A DNA stretch of 64,000 bases, from contig NW_024465434.1 of NCBI RefSeq assembly GCF_017591425.1, positions 1,426,001 to 1,490,000 on the forward strand, given 5' to 3'. The notes below the pieces were generated by a model. That model made no database searches, was not told the DNA's origin, and saw only the letters and a list, made by a program, of their open reading frames with translations. Of the stretch, positions 35,275 through 46,671 are shown piece after piece. This DNA is from Ochotona curzoniae (taxonomy: Eukaryota; Chordata; Mammalia; Lagomorpha; Ochotonidae). The translations under genes and the position numbers were made by a program. Within the stretch, counting starts at the first letter, position 1; every line of letters begins with the position of its first letter.

Positions 35275-36900
35275 AGCTGATTCTTTGATGCATTATGCTT
35301 TTATTATTCCATCTGAAGTGTTTTCTAGTTTTTCTTGTGAGTTTTTTTTTCCCCCCTTTAAATCATGGGTTATTTGAGAGTGTGAGGATAAATCTCCTAT
35401 TTTCACATTCTCTAAATGTCTCACTAAAATATATTTTCAGTTTTGGTTCAAAGAACATACTCTGCGTGAATGGATTTCTTTTAAATTTATTGAGACTTTT
35501 ATGACCTACATATTTTTGGGTGACGGTTCCATACATACTTAGAGTGTTTGTGTTCTGAAGATTTTATTGTTTTTTATTCTTCAAATATGAATCACTTGAT
35601 TTAAGCTGGTTGATAGTGTTCTTCAGATATTTTGTGTTTTGGCTGCTTTTTTTTTCAGTTCACTTGTCCTGTCAACCATTGAGACAAATTAAATATATCA
35701 AAATAATAGCAAATTTATCTGTTCTTTTGCTTCCATCAAATTTGCTCCATGCATTTTGAAATTTTGTTAGTAAAAACATGCATGTAAAATTTTCACATTT
35801 TTATTGATACTTATTATAGTATGAACAATATTATAAATGGAGAACATTTTATCTTATAGTAAACTTAATCCAGTTTATCAGGTTTTATTTCAACTATTGG
35901 GTAATTGTCTTAGAAATGCCACTTGTGTGATATATCTTTCCCAATTATTTTGCTTTTAATTATTAGTATTGATATGCAATTAAATAATTAGTATTTATAT
36001 AATAAATTGGGTAGTTAATATTATGTCATAAACAGAAAATAGTTTTTTCCTCAAATTTGTCCTTTATTCGCAGTGACTGCTTGTTTCTAAGCAGATGTGG
36101 TAAAGATCATTCATTATTTTATTTTTCCTCAATGATTTTGTCCTTAATTTGCTATTCTTTTTGTTAATAAAGCATTATTAGAATTTATGTTAAATCTATA
36201 TTGACATTTTAGATACACTGGAAGATTACCAAAATGAAGACTGCCAACCAGTGCAAGGGGAATACCTATGGTGTGGTGTTTGGTCCAGCAGTTTGAAGAC
36301 TCTGGCTAGGTGTCCATGTCTCATTTCAGAGGGCCTGGCTTTGATACCTGACTACCACTTCCTCTGATGGCAGACGCTGGAAGGCAACTTGATGGCTCAA
36401 AGGATGGGGTCTCTGCTGTCCACACAAGACCTGGCTTGAATGTTTTGGCTTCTGATCTGGTTGTTGTGGCAATATGAGGAGTGAACCAGCAGAAACCCAC
36501 TGAGTGGTCTTCTGTCTTTCATTTATTAAATTTCTTAGAATCATAGAATACTCATCACTGTTTTGGTGTTATATATATAATATACCCTTCCATGGTGCTT
36601 CTCATTTCTGACACTAGGTATTTTGCTTCCGTTCCAAATGTTTCATGTCTCATTCCTTGTTTTCATATAATTGGATTTCTCATGCTTGGCTATTTTATTG
36701 TGTCATTTTGTTTGCAATGAAATAATCCTTGGACATCTAAATTCTACTAAAACCTATTGCTACATTTTCACTTGCTCACTGGATTTATAGTTGTATAACT
36801 TTCTAATTTTTTTTGTTTTCACTTATTTTGTCACAAGTAACTTGTTAATCACTTTTTCTTGCTATTTATTTTTGAGAGCTTTATGTCATAAAACATCCAG
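35275..36900 (-). mobile_element. Old L1 (L1M), minus strand, interrupted by a SINE
   Basis: On the plus strand this shows antisense L1M text: 'gcttttattattccatctgaag', 'cttgtgag...aaatcatgggttatttgagagtgtg', 'tgtcaaccattgaga', 'cttttgcttccatcaaatttgctccatgcattttg', and 'cattttttattgatac'-like sequence. The old SINE at 36262-36545 appears to split it, and L1-like AT-rich text continues to about 36900. No open frame survives. Confidence 0.6.
36262..36545 (+). mobile_element. Older-subfamily C-SINE nested in L1
   Basis: An 'atggtgtggtgtttggtccagcag' head is followed by 'gtccatgtctcatttcagagg', 'cctggctttgatacctgac', and the conserved 'gaggagtgaaccagcag' end. The tail is reduced to 'catttattaaatttc'. 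It is strongly diverged, the oldest-looking class of C-SINE in the window. Confidence 0.62.
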
Positions 36901-37440
36901 TAGATTAGACTTCACATCATATATTAACCAGTTTTGGAAGTTTTGATGCGAAACTATCACTAGATAACAGAGATTTTCAGGAGGATCACAATACACCTGT
37001 ATACTCACGCTTCTGAAGTCAATGTAAGATGAATATCACAGGAATATTGTGATAAGCTCATACTTTCTAGCACTGTTCATAATTACTTTTGAAAGTTTAA
37101 TAAGCACCTGAAGTAAGTCAGGGAAAACGCTAGCCATGACGCAGCTGGAAACCACTGTGCTAAATGATACAACCCAGTGCCCAAGAGACGGATATTACAT
37201 GACACGTAACAACTACTAATACACAAAGCATAATACCCACACAAACCTATAAGCTCTACAAGAGAGACTGGCATACTAGGAAGGGAGATTGGCATACTAG
37301 GAAGTAATGGAAAAATACAGCATCTAACTTTACTTCTGAATGATAGTAAATTTGCATTATTATTTTTAATTATACTTTCATATTATATTACATTAGCTTC
37401 TTCCTTTTCTCACACTTGGAATGACATGACACATTTCTAT
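36901..37440. other. Unassigned sequence with a short tandem duplication
   Basis: No gene recognised. A 21-bp unit containing 'tggcatactaggaag' is present twice (about 37264-37304). Confidence 0.5.
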
Positions 37441-37444
37441 ATCA

Positions 37445-37610
37445 GCAAGGTAAGCTTGTAACAGTGAAATGAACAGCTATGCCATTGTAATAACTTGATA
37501 ATAAAAGGGGGAACTATGATGGGAGGAATGGGAAGGTTGATCCCCTAGACTTACAACACTACATTATGGGAAAAATGTATTTTTTAACATGTTAGCAATT
37601 AAATAAAGTA
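37445..37610 (+). mobile_element. Possible L1 3' end fragment
   Basis: 'ccattgtaataacttgataataaaagggggaactatgatggg' followed by 'gggaatgggaagg' and an A/T-rich end recalls the 'taataacat..ggg' plus G-rich order of the L1 3' ends at 16640-17220 and 42420-42650, but the match is loose. Confidence 0.33.
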
Positions 37611-37723
37611 AGCAATTAAATTCCTTATAGTAAGGTGTGCTTTTCTATACCACCCACCTCAACCTCCTTCACTTACCCACATACAGAAGATCACATTTAG
37701 GGTTATTCATGCAACTAGACCTC

Positions 37724-37756
37724 AAAAAAAAAAAAGAAAGAAAGAAAGAAAGAAAT
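37724..37756. repeat. Poly(A) and (AAAG)n microsatellite
   Basis: An A run (37724-37735) leads into an (AAAG)n run to about 37756. This is typical of decay from a retroposon A tail, although no retroposon body is recognisable immediately upstream. Confidence 0.9.
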
Positions 37757-39820
37757 AAGCTATGTTTGGGCTGTATGAAGCGCCTGTGGCTGGTTATAGC
37801 CAAAAGGCAGAAGTAGGCATATATTAGGAGGCTGTTCTATTTGTAGTATCCCTACATCCCTGAAAACATACACGAACAACAACAAAATCCCTAAAGGTAC
37901 AGGTGGGGATGGGGCATAGACATGGATTAAGCAAGTTTTTCTAGAAGAAGGATATGAATAATGTTTATTATTCCCAACTGAATGTTAATTACTCTTATCT
38001 TAGTAGTTGCCCATTCCTGTCCTAAGGCAGGAATCTAGATTAATATTGAAAACTTCATGAAGTTAATGATGTACCTTACATCAAAGATTTGGTAGATTAT
38101 AAAAAATGTTATATTTTACTTATTCAAATACTTTCTGGATGTAGAAAATGTTGTGAAGACCATAGGATTATATTCACTATAACATTAGCAGCACAAACAC
38201 GACCAGGAACCAAAAGAGACATTCTTAAAAAAGGGTCAACTTTAAATTATGTTGACAGAAGATACTAAAGACCAGGGAAAACTAAGTATCAGGAAAATGG
38301 AAAACAATGATATTATGGTTTTGGAAATATACAGCAGCAGTCCTTCTAAAACAAAAAGGAAATGGGCATTGTAAGAAATTTATTACAGCCAGAATATCCT
38401 GGCAGGAGTCAGAGAGAAGCAACAGGAATAAAATTCTTCCCTCCAGTTGGTGCTGGTTTTTAACTTCCTGGTAGAAGGATAGAATGAAAAATCATGAAGG
38501 CTTAATGGGAAAATCAGGAATAATAACAACGTGTAATGGAAAACTTGTAGAAATATTTTTTCATATATCAAGGATTTAGAGGACATAAAAAGATTAAATG
38601 ACTCCATTTATTTCCTTTTAGCGATTTGGCATTTGAAGAAGTATGAATGAGTTTAAATTTAAACTGTCTGTATTGCTGGACAAAGGGAATTGTTCACTAA
38701 GTGTATACTCAAGTAATATTTATATGCCTCTAAGCCTAAAGTACACCTCCAATGTTCTGAAGCAGTACATCGCATCCTGAACATGAAATTATATGAGAAC
38801 AAAAAAGCTTTTATAAGTTCTTTTCCCTTAAATCTTCATATCTTAAGCAGTCCAGGCTAATTACGACTGATGAGAATGTGAGTCAGAGAAAGTGCTTTTG
38901 ATTTCACAAAATATAAAAACCTTTTGTATAGGATAACTTCTTGCTACTCATTTCAAAATAATATGAGCCATTATAAATAAGGTCATTTGCCTATTATCTA
39001 ACTTTTGAAGGTGTCATTTATTAATGTAAACATTTTAATTTTATAATTTTTATATTTTATATACAATTTTATGTGATTTACAGAATTTTTATATTTTATG
39101 ATATAAACATTTTAAAGGGCATCACAGGTATTGGTATAAATGAAGGTGTCTTTTGAAGTGCACGTCCACTGCAACACTGCCTGTATAACACTATTCTCCA
39201 CATTCAATCATTTAGCTACTTTCATCAGAGCATTTGTGCCAATAAAAGGGTCTTGCTAAGATTTATGTCACAGTGACCACTGGATGTTTTCTGATATCAT
39301 GCATTTTACAGCATCCGCCGGTTAACAATGCAGGAGCTGAGAGAAGGCGAGTCATCATCACACCTCATCCTTAGCATCTTTCATTTCACAGAGGACCTAG
39401 ATTCACGGAGTTAATGATTCACTGGAAGGCTCTTGGAAAGTAGGTGGGAGAGAGGGAGATGTGGCTGGGAAACGTGGTTCAAAGGCTCATGTCTTATTTG
39501 TTGGCCAATGGTTCTTTCCCCTTCTTTCTTTCTTCATGCGTTCATTCCACAAATATTTCCTGAGCAGCTCTTAGTTGCTATCTATTCATTCAATATAGAT
39601 TGTGTGAATAAAACAAAGCAAAACTCAGAATGTTAACTCCTTAGTTAGCCAACAGTGTCCATCGATATTTATAATCAGGATGCAATAACTGAAGCAGATG
39701 TTTACAAGGAGGTAAACAGAATGGAAGGACTCCGTGAAGAAACAGGATTGATCCATGATCGGATGAACTATGAGTTGCGTACTTGAAAGGGGAAATGACA
39801 TGGGGTCCTAAGGATAATCC
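37757..39820. other. Unassigned sequence
   Basis: No gene or clear repeat. The 39360-39430 block has a faint MIR-like feel but no secure core. Confidence 0.4.
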
Positions 39821-39821
39821 A

Positions 39822-39925
39822 ACACTTCAAAACGTCCATGAGAAATTGCATTACACCAAGTTTATCTTGGTTCAAGCAAAACTGAAATTCATACACAGAA
39901 TTTTTGTAATACTCATGGAAATCAA
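39822..39925 (-). mobile_element. Mariner-like MITE, reverse orientation
   Basis: 'acacttcaaaacgtccatgagaaattgca', 'aagtttatcttggttcaagcaaaactgaaattcatac' and 'ttttgtaatactcatggaaatc' follow the whole remembered element in reverse complement ('acttcaaaaagttcatgg...aagtttattttggtgcaaaa...aaatccatgc...'). Both ends are represented over about 100 bp. Non-coding. Confidence 0.6.
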
Positions 39926-41040
39926 AGAAAAATGACACAGCCAAATAAACATATTTTTAAGCCTTTTTCAACTAACTCTTGAAGCAGTTCACACAGGAGG
40001 ATGCATTCTCAGGGAATAACTGAGCAGAGGTTCTGTCTCAGGTACAAGCTCAGGAAATTTGGAAGAACAGTAGGTTTATCTCCAGAGTAGGACAGAGCTG
40101 AGCCGGCAATCAATACTGCCCGGGATCTGTATTCCAGGAAAGCCATATTTAGCTGTGTTCCAAAAATGGGGACACGATGGAATAATATTGACAGTATGAG
40201 ATGGTGATCTGAATATGTTTGTAAAACTCATATGCACGACCTAAACAGAGAGCTGAACAAATATTAGTGGGCTGGTTAAGAAGTCATTAATCACTAATGC
40301 CAGCTTGTACTAAAGGTGAGATGCAGGAACCAAAGAATGGACGTTTTTAAAAGATGTATAACAGGTAAAATCCACAAGATTTCGTCAATCAAAACAGAAG
40401 GTGGTGAAGTAGATGGAGCTAATCATCAAAGATGATTTCTGGGTTCCTAATAAAGAATGGACCTTACTAAAATGTATTGGTTTAGAAATCTTTGAAAGAT
40501 GACTACATCTAAAAGCTTGGATCGGATGCTTTGAATCATTCAACAGGTGGTATTAAACACATTTCTAAATTAAGGATCTGGAGATCAGATAAAGATCTAA
40601 TTTGCAAAGAAGATATGTATTTCAGATAAAAACAGAATTTTGAACTCTGTGCATTTTTGTATGGAAAATATTTTTCCACTGGATTTACATCCTCATGTAA
40701 GGTTTCCTTCAGTTACAATACACAGTGCTGGTAGAATAGCAGCATTGTTACTATTATTCGGTCTTTCATTTTCTTCATTGTTAGATAGTTTCTTCAATAT
40801 TCAATGGTTTCCAGCTGATTGGGCTGCAATTGATTAATGCAATTCACACTCTTACAAACTGATTCTCGGTTATTTTATAGTAATTTTATTACATATCTTC
40901 AAGATCTTCTTGCTTATTCATTTTTACAACTTCATCAGTTTTGAAAGTTAGGCATCACGGCATAAACATATTTTACTTTAGAGTAATAATGTCTCATTAT
41001 TTTTAATATATAATTTTTGCTTGTTTTCTTAACATTCTTA
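39926..41040. other. Unassigned sequence
   Basis: No gene or named repeat recognised. Confidence 0.4.
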
Positions 41041-41050
41041 GTAGTAGTAA

Positions 41051-41394
41051 TTTTTTTTGGTTTTTTTTTTTTTTAGATTTATTTTATTTTTATTGGAAAG
41101 GCGGATATACAGAGGGGAGAGACAGAGAGGAAGATCTTCCGTCTGATGATTCACTGCCTAAGTGAGCACAATGGCCGATGCTATGCCAATCCGAAGCCGG
41201 GAACCAAGAACTTCTTCCGGGTCTCTCACGGGGTGTAGGGTCCCAAAGCTTTGGGCTGTCTTTGACTGCTTTCCCAGGGCACAAGCAGGGAGCTGGATGG
41301 GAAGTGGGGATTCTGGGATTAGAACCAGTGCCCATATGAGATTCTGGCACATTCAAGGTCAAGACTTTAGCCACTAGGCCATGCCAATGGGCCC
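41051..41394 (-). mobile_element. C-SINE, full length, minus strand, young
   Basis: The T-rich tail complement is at 41051-41075, then 'gattcactgcctaagtgagc', 'ctttgggctgtctttgactg', 'ggagctggatgggaagtgg', and the head 'gactttagccactaggccatgcc' ending at 'gggccc'. The flanks 41042-41050 and 41395-41403 both read 'tagtagtaa'. Confidence 0.93.
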
Positions 41395-41403
41395 TAGTAG
41401 TAA

Positions 41404-41668
41404 GTTTAATACTTTGGCATTAAGCATATTATCTTTAGAAGACCTTTTAATTGGCTGGTATTTCCTTCATCTCAAGATACATTGCTTCCATACATCAGGC
41501 ATTTTCTCAACATCTTTACCATGTCTTTCATCAGCACAGTGTGGCCAAAATTGAGCCATAGGTTCAGTTCATCATGAATGCTTCTATGGCAAATCAGTAG
41601 CTATACCATACTGGAAATTTCCATATTCAGTTTTCTATTCACAAAATTTAGTTGCAGGGAACAGATTC
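41404..41668. other. Unassigned sequence
   Basis: No gene or named repeat recognised between two minus-strand C-SINEs. Confidence 0.4.
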
Positions 41669-41669
41669 T

Positions 41670-41996
41670 GTTTTAAAGATTTGTTTTTGTTTTTTTTTAA
41701 ATGTCAATTTGAAATACAGATTTAACGAGGGTAGCTGAGAAAGAGAAGGTCTTCGATCCACTGGCTTACTCCTTAAACAGCTAGAATGGCCAGAGTTGAG
41801 CTGACTTGAAGTTGGAAGCCAGGAGCCTCTTGTGGGTCTCCCACTTGGGTGCAGGTTCCATCCTCTGCTGTATTCCCATGCCATACATAAAGAGCTGAAT
41901 TGGAAGTTGAGCAGCCAGGACACGAACCAGTGTTTATATGAGATGCTGGTGCCATTGGGTGGGAAATTAGCTTGTTGAGCTACGGTGCTGGGCCTC
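41670..41996 (-). mobile_element. C-SINE, full length, minus strand, diverged
   Basis: The tail side is 'ttttaaagatttgtttttg' (41670-41690), followed by 'gatccactggcttactcc', 'ggaagccaggagcctcttgtgggtctccc', and the head side 'gagctacggtgctgggcc'. It is older than the 41051-41394 copy next to it. Confidence 0.87.
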
Positions 41997-42419
41997 GAAA
42001 ACATCTCTAAGTGATCTATATATTAAGCAAAATGTGACAGGATACTTACACATCTCATGAAGAGTTTTTATTCTAATTATGTTAGCAACCCATTTTTTTT
42101 TATTTCAGGGATATTCTATATAGATAATCCCCTTTATTTTGTCTGTGAAGAATTATTTATTCATCGTTCTATACTAGTACTAAAGTTCAAAACAAACCAA
42201 GATGACCCAAATAAGGGTAAACTGGAAGAAGGCTAAAATATGAAAATTTCCAACGATCTTTATCCGTTTAGTTATTAAACTCTCCACGAACACTAGGGAT
42301 ATTGAGATAACTTCTTCTTTATCTTTCTATAAAACCTGTTCTTCATTCTACTTTATTATATCCCTTTGCTCTCCTAGTGTTCAACCACTGACCATTACTT
42401 ATTTTGCAAATACACTTTG

Positions 42420-42650
42420 ACATTATGATACTAGACTTTCCACAGTTGCCAATACCTACAATGCCATGATGCACTTAAATGGAAGAATGTGGAACTTGTG
42501 ACTGCTGGTGAAGGACTATACTATTATAACAACATGGGGAAGGATGGGCTGAAGAATGGGAAGGGAGGAAGGAGGGGTAGAGGAGGAATTACTAGATCTA
42601 TAAAAGCACATCAGGGAAAATAATAACAATAAAATACATGAAATCCTGAA
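42420..42650 (+). mobile_element. Lagomorph-type L1 3' end
   Basis: 'gaaggactatactattataacaac', then the G-rich 'gggaagggaggaaggaggggtagagg', 'actagatctataaaagcacatc', and an 'aaaataataacaataaaat' tail. This is the same motif order as at 17050-17215, so it is a 5'-truncated L1. Confidence 0.6.
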
Positions 42651-43305
42651 TACCAGTCACTTTCGAATTGTGTACTTAACCCCCATCCTACTGTTATAGG
42701 TTACTTCATATTGGACTAGTAGTTCAATGATAAGATCTGCACATTTTCTTATTATATGATTTGGGTGATGAAACTGCAGGCCTGATAATATTTTATGTTC
42801 AGGTTGGCTTATTCTGGTTAGCTGGAATCAATTTTAAATTGTCACTACTGCAAACATCACCCTTCTAACAAACTTGGCAGATATGTAGCTAAATTCAAGT
42901 TTAGGCTTCATTTCCTCATAGCACATTAATGTGTTTTGTATTCAAAGCAGAAACTATGTCCTCACATTTAAATTTCCTTTTAATATACAGTTGAATACAT
43001 ATTTTATCCATTTTCACTTTTTATTGTGTGAGCCATTTTTATAAAAAGGTTTTCAAAGTACACTTTGGCAGTTTGGTGGGAGGTTTCCCTAGGTACACAT
43101 GTAGATTAAAATGATGGAAAGACAACTTACCTTCATCTTCTGAGACACATTCCTCATGCTTAATGTGGACCAGGGTAAATTCTAAGCAATTCTATCTTTT
43201 TGATTCTGTTTCTGTGGTTTTAATTTTTCTCCCTACTGATTTCGTGAGGCTTTGTTTTTGTCCGTGGTTTATGCATGATCCATTCGTTGTTTTCCATTGT
43301 TGACA
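42651..43305. other. Unassigned sequence
   Basis: No gene or named repeat recognised. Confidence 0.4.
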
Positions 43306-43310
43306 GCAGT

Positions 43311-43425
43311 GCGGCCGCTTTGGGGGGGTGGGGTGGGTGGTGAATCAGTGGATGGAAGCTTTTCCTCTTTGTCTTTTCTCTGTGTATCTGATTTTCCAAT
43401 AAAAATAAATGAATCTTAAAAATAG
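43311..43425 (+). mobile_element. C-SINE 3' end, truncated
   Basis: Starts abruptly in a 'cggccgctttggggg' G-rich stretch and continues 'gtgaatcagtggatggaagc', 'tctgtgtatctgattttcc', and 'aataaaaataaatgaatc' plus A. The body and head are missing. Confidence 0.82.
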
Positions 43426-43429
43426 TTCT

Positions 43430-44980
43430 CCCTCATGATACCAGACTGGTCTTGGTGGCCAACAGTTTAGGACTGGTGTGCTGCCGTGTAACTTCTCAAC
43501 TTCTCAGATTAGGTGTTCTATTTGGAACCCTTTGCATGAAAAGCACTATGAAGGTGCCCAAGTGGTGTGAGACTGAAGCCTATGGTCAGACAGGAACTTA
43601 GGCAACCACATGAATTTTCAGAAGCCCCTGTTAAGTTTTGAGATGACTACAAGTCTGGACAGAGCCTGCCTATAACCTCCGCTTTAAATTCTGAGAATAT
43701 GCTACTTTTAAAATAATATTTGGGCTACTTTCTAATTAAAGGATTACCTAATTTGCATTTTCCTAACTACTTATATAGATTTATTTATAAAATAGAGTGA
43801 TAGTAAGATTTAAGGTTATGAAAATTTTGTTGGTGCCTAAACAAAGCCAATGATATTTTACAATTTTACATCAATAATTATGTTTTCCATACATTTGTTT
43901 GAGTATCATATCCAAATAAGTTTAGATGCTCTGAAATAATATTACATTGAGCTTATTATTTGCCATGAGCTTATTACATGGCTTATTAGTTGCTATGGTT
44001 TGCAACTAATGTTTCTGACTACAGAAACAGATTTCTAAGCTTATATACATTGCTTTTTGTTTATATATGAATCGACTTATTTTTTATTTCATTATCATCA
44101 GATTCTTTTTTCCTGCTGATGTGCTATTAATGTAAAAACAGATTCAATGTCGTTCATAAATACTATTTTAAGAATATAATGTTGTTCACTTCCCCTTCTC
44201 CTCTTGCCCTCCCTCATCCTCTTCTCATTACTTCAATTTTGCTTAATTCTTCCTTCCTTCCTCCTTTCCTTCTTAGTTTTTGAGGTAGAATATTTTTATT
44301 TACATTACATCCAAGGGCTTACTGGTCCACTAAATATAGAGTTCATTAACAAATAAAACTAAAAAAGACCTAGTCCATAAGGGATATAGACAAGAGCTAC
44401 ATGCAGTAATCAAATGGAAACACAATCATTTCATTCAACAAGCAGTAAATATTAAAGTGATCACAGATCATTAAAACTATAGTAGCGTAACATTTCAAGC
44501 CATTGGTTTGAAAGAAACAGAATTTAACCAAAGTGTATTTTTAGTAAAACTGATAATACACACAGCTGCTATTTTTTTTTTACAAAAATGACAAATATGT
44601 TTATTTTTGCTTTTAGCAAAATATTTATGGCTTTTCTAGGAAAACAGCTGATTATAAGCAGCGGACACACTTGTCCTACAAAAAAAGAATATAAATGGCT
44701 GGTTGTTGACTAACACACTTGAGGGTGAGTGCTGGAATGTCATATCATCTAGGAGATAGCTAAACTATGAAACATAGGCATCCAGGATGGTAGAGGAGAG
44801 CAAGACACATGGCACTAAATGCCCCATCACCCCATCTACACCAGCTTGACTGTGGTCAAGGTTTCCCATATGGGGAGTGGGTAAACAGGAAGTTCCAATC
44901 AGCAACTATTGACTGTGGATACCTGAAGTTTTTGAAGCCAGGAGTCCTACATTCCTCATGGGCTCCTAACTCCGTTTCTT
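43430..44980. other. Unassigned sequence
   Basis: No gene recognised. 43440-43690 has an old-LTR feel without diagnostic ends. 44290-44980 may be a further part of the adjacent minus-strand L1 3' UTR, but I cannot show it. There is a T run at 44572-44581. Confidence 0.4.
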
Positions 44981-44984
44981 TTTA

Positions 44985-45450
44985 AAATTTTTTCATGGTA
45001 TGGTTCTATAGACATAAGAATTTCCCCCCTTTGGCATCCCACATTCTGTTTTCCCTCATAGCATTAACATAGCATAGCCCTTCAGCAATAGTCGCAAGTG
45101 AGTCATTCTGCCATTTGAGTGTATCGTGACACAGTACGTATAGACTATGGTAGGAAATCCAGCATTCTGTTGTCAGTATATACATTAAAGACTGTCATTA
45201 GAGGGTAGCACTTTTGGGTGTGGGGGGGAGCAGAGATGCATACTACAATGTATCTTCACTTTCTGGTATGTTAGTCTCCATTATACAGTACCTCTAAGTG
45301 AATATATGTATATACATGTTACATTTTGCATCAAGGTTGCCTTATACCAGAGAGAACGTAATAATTACGGAAAGACTCAATGACAGAATACTGCCAGATA
45401 ATACAACAAAGTTAGGAAATTAGTTCATGCTCTGACTTAGAAATTAAGCA
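44985..45450 (-). mobile_element. Lagomorph-type L1 3' UTR, minus strand
   Basis: The left edge is the complement of an A-rich tail, then 'catggtatggttctatagacata' and 'catagcattaacatagcatagcc'. These are the reverse complement of the 'tatactataataacat...cctatagaactgtatcat' order at 17080-17215. The C-rich run 'cccccctttggc' matches the G-rich block. Confidence 0.55.
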
Positions 45451-45455
45451 GATAA

Positions 45456-45578
45456 GGACCAGCACAGTGGCTCAACAGACTAATACCCCACTCTGTGGTG
45501 ACTGCATCCCCTATGAACATGGTTCATGACCCAGCTGCTCCACTTCCAATCCAGCTCCCGCTTATGGCTTCAAAGACC
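45456..45578 (+). mobile_element. C-SINE 5' half
   Basis: Head 'accagcacagtggctcaacagac', then 'tgctccacttccaatccagctcccgcttatggc', breaking off near 45578. The remaining body and tail are absent. Confidence 0.75.
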
Positions 45579-45681
45579 ATACCACTATTTAATTAAAAAA
45601 AGATATTTTTTTATTTGTCAAATTGCCTAAATTCTGAAAGTGAGTATTCTAAAAGGCAAGAAGAGTTGTAAGTCATATTTT

Positions 45682-45905
45682 TTAGGATATATTTATTTAT
45701 TTTTATTTGAAAGGCAGTTTTACAGAGAGGGAAGGCCCAAATGGCTGCAAAGGTCAAAGCTTAGTTGAATTGGAGCTGAAATCCAGGAACTTCCATTTTG
45801 GCCCAGGATTCTTCTCTGGTACTTTTCCAGGCTCTAAGCACGGAGCTGGATCATAAGTGGAGCATCCAGGAGCAGAGATGCTGGTGCCACAGGGCAGTCA
45901 CATTG
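45682..45905 (-). mobile_element. C-SINE, minus strand, diverged
   Basis: The tail complement 'atatttatttatttttatttgaaaggc' is at left, followed by 'ttacagagagggaaggcccaaatgg' (with the enzyme-site stretch deleted), 'ctaagcacggagctggatc', and 'agatgctggtgccacagggc'. Confidence 0.78.
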
Positions 45906-45978
45906 AAGACTTCAGAATCCTTATAGACTAGTACAGAATATAACAATACATTCAAAATGCAAAAAGGAAAAGAAATTT

Positions 45979-46305
45979 CTTGGGGCCTGGCGCTGTGGCC
46001 TAGTGGCTAAAGTCCTCGCGTTGTACGCACTGGGATCGCATATGGGTGGGTGCCGGTTCTAATCCTGGCAGCCCCACTTCCCATCCAGCTCCCTGCTTGT
46101 GCTCTGGGGAAGCAGTTGAGAATGGCCCAAAGCCTTGGGACCCTCTACCTATATGGGAGACCTGGAAGAGCTCCTGGCTCCTGGCTTTGGATCGGCTCAG
46201 CACTGGCTGTTGCAGTCACTTGGGGAGTAAATTATCAGACGGAAGATATTTCTGTCTCTCCTCTTCGCTATATATATCTTGCTTTCCAATGAAAGTAAAT
46301 TTTAC
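45979..46305 (+). mobile_element. C-SINE, full length, young
   Basis: Near-consensus head 'ggggcctggcgctgtggcc', 'ctaaagtcctcgcgttg', a small GGGT duplication in 'atatgggtgggtgccgg', and an intact body. The tail is short ('gaaagtaaattttac'). Flanks 45961-45977 and 46306-46322 are a perfect 17-bp duplication ('aaaaaggaaaagaaatt'). Confidence 0.94.
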
Positions 46306-46317
46306 AAAAAGGAAAAG

Positions 46318-46480
46318 AAATTCCTACAATGAAGAATACTATACACAGCAAAGATATGCAGACATGCAGTAGAAATGAAGTCTTCCTGAAACAGAACTAG
46401 ACAAAGCAAAAGTAGAAAATTCATCATCAGGTAGCAGGCCATACAAATAAGGCGCAAGAATATCATGTATCTAAAATGTA
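46318..46480 (+). mobile_element. Old L1M 5'-region fragment
   Basis: 'aatgaagtcttcctgaaacagaactagacaaagcaaaag', 'aattcatcatcaggtagcaggccatacaaataagg' resembles the old L1M text '..agacaaacaaaaactgagagaattcatcaccagcagacc..ctacaagaa'. The C-SINE at 45979-46305 inserted into or next to it. Confidence 0.45.
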
Positions 46481-46671
46481 TCTAGAATAATGTGGATGGT
46501 TACTACCAAATTGAAAAGACAGCAAAGCAAAAAATCTACTAAAAGAGCAGATTTGATCCCGAGAAAATGAGAAAGGCCAAATGACAGGGAGATAAGAAAT
46601 GTGAGTGGAGTCAAGAACAGTGTTCACCTGCTCACCAACGGTACAAAACAATCCTCCAATTGTGTTTATCT

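Noticed and set aside
39360..39430. Faint MIR-like text
   Set aside because: The diagnostic MIR core is not secure.
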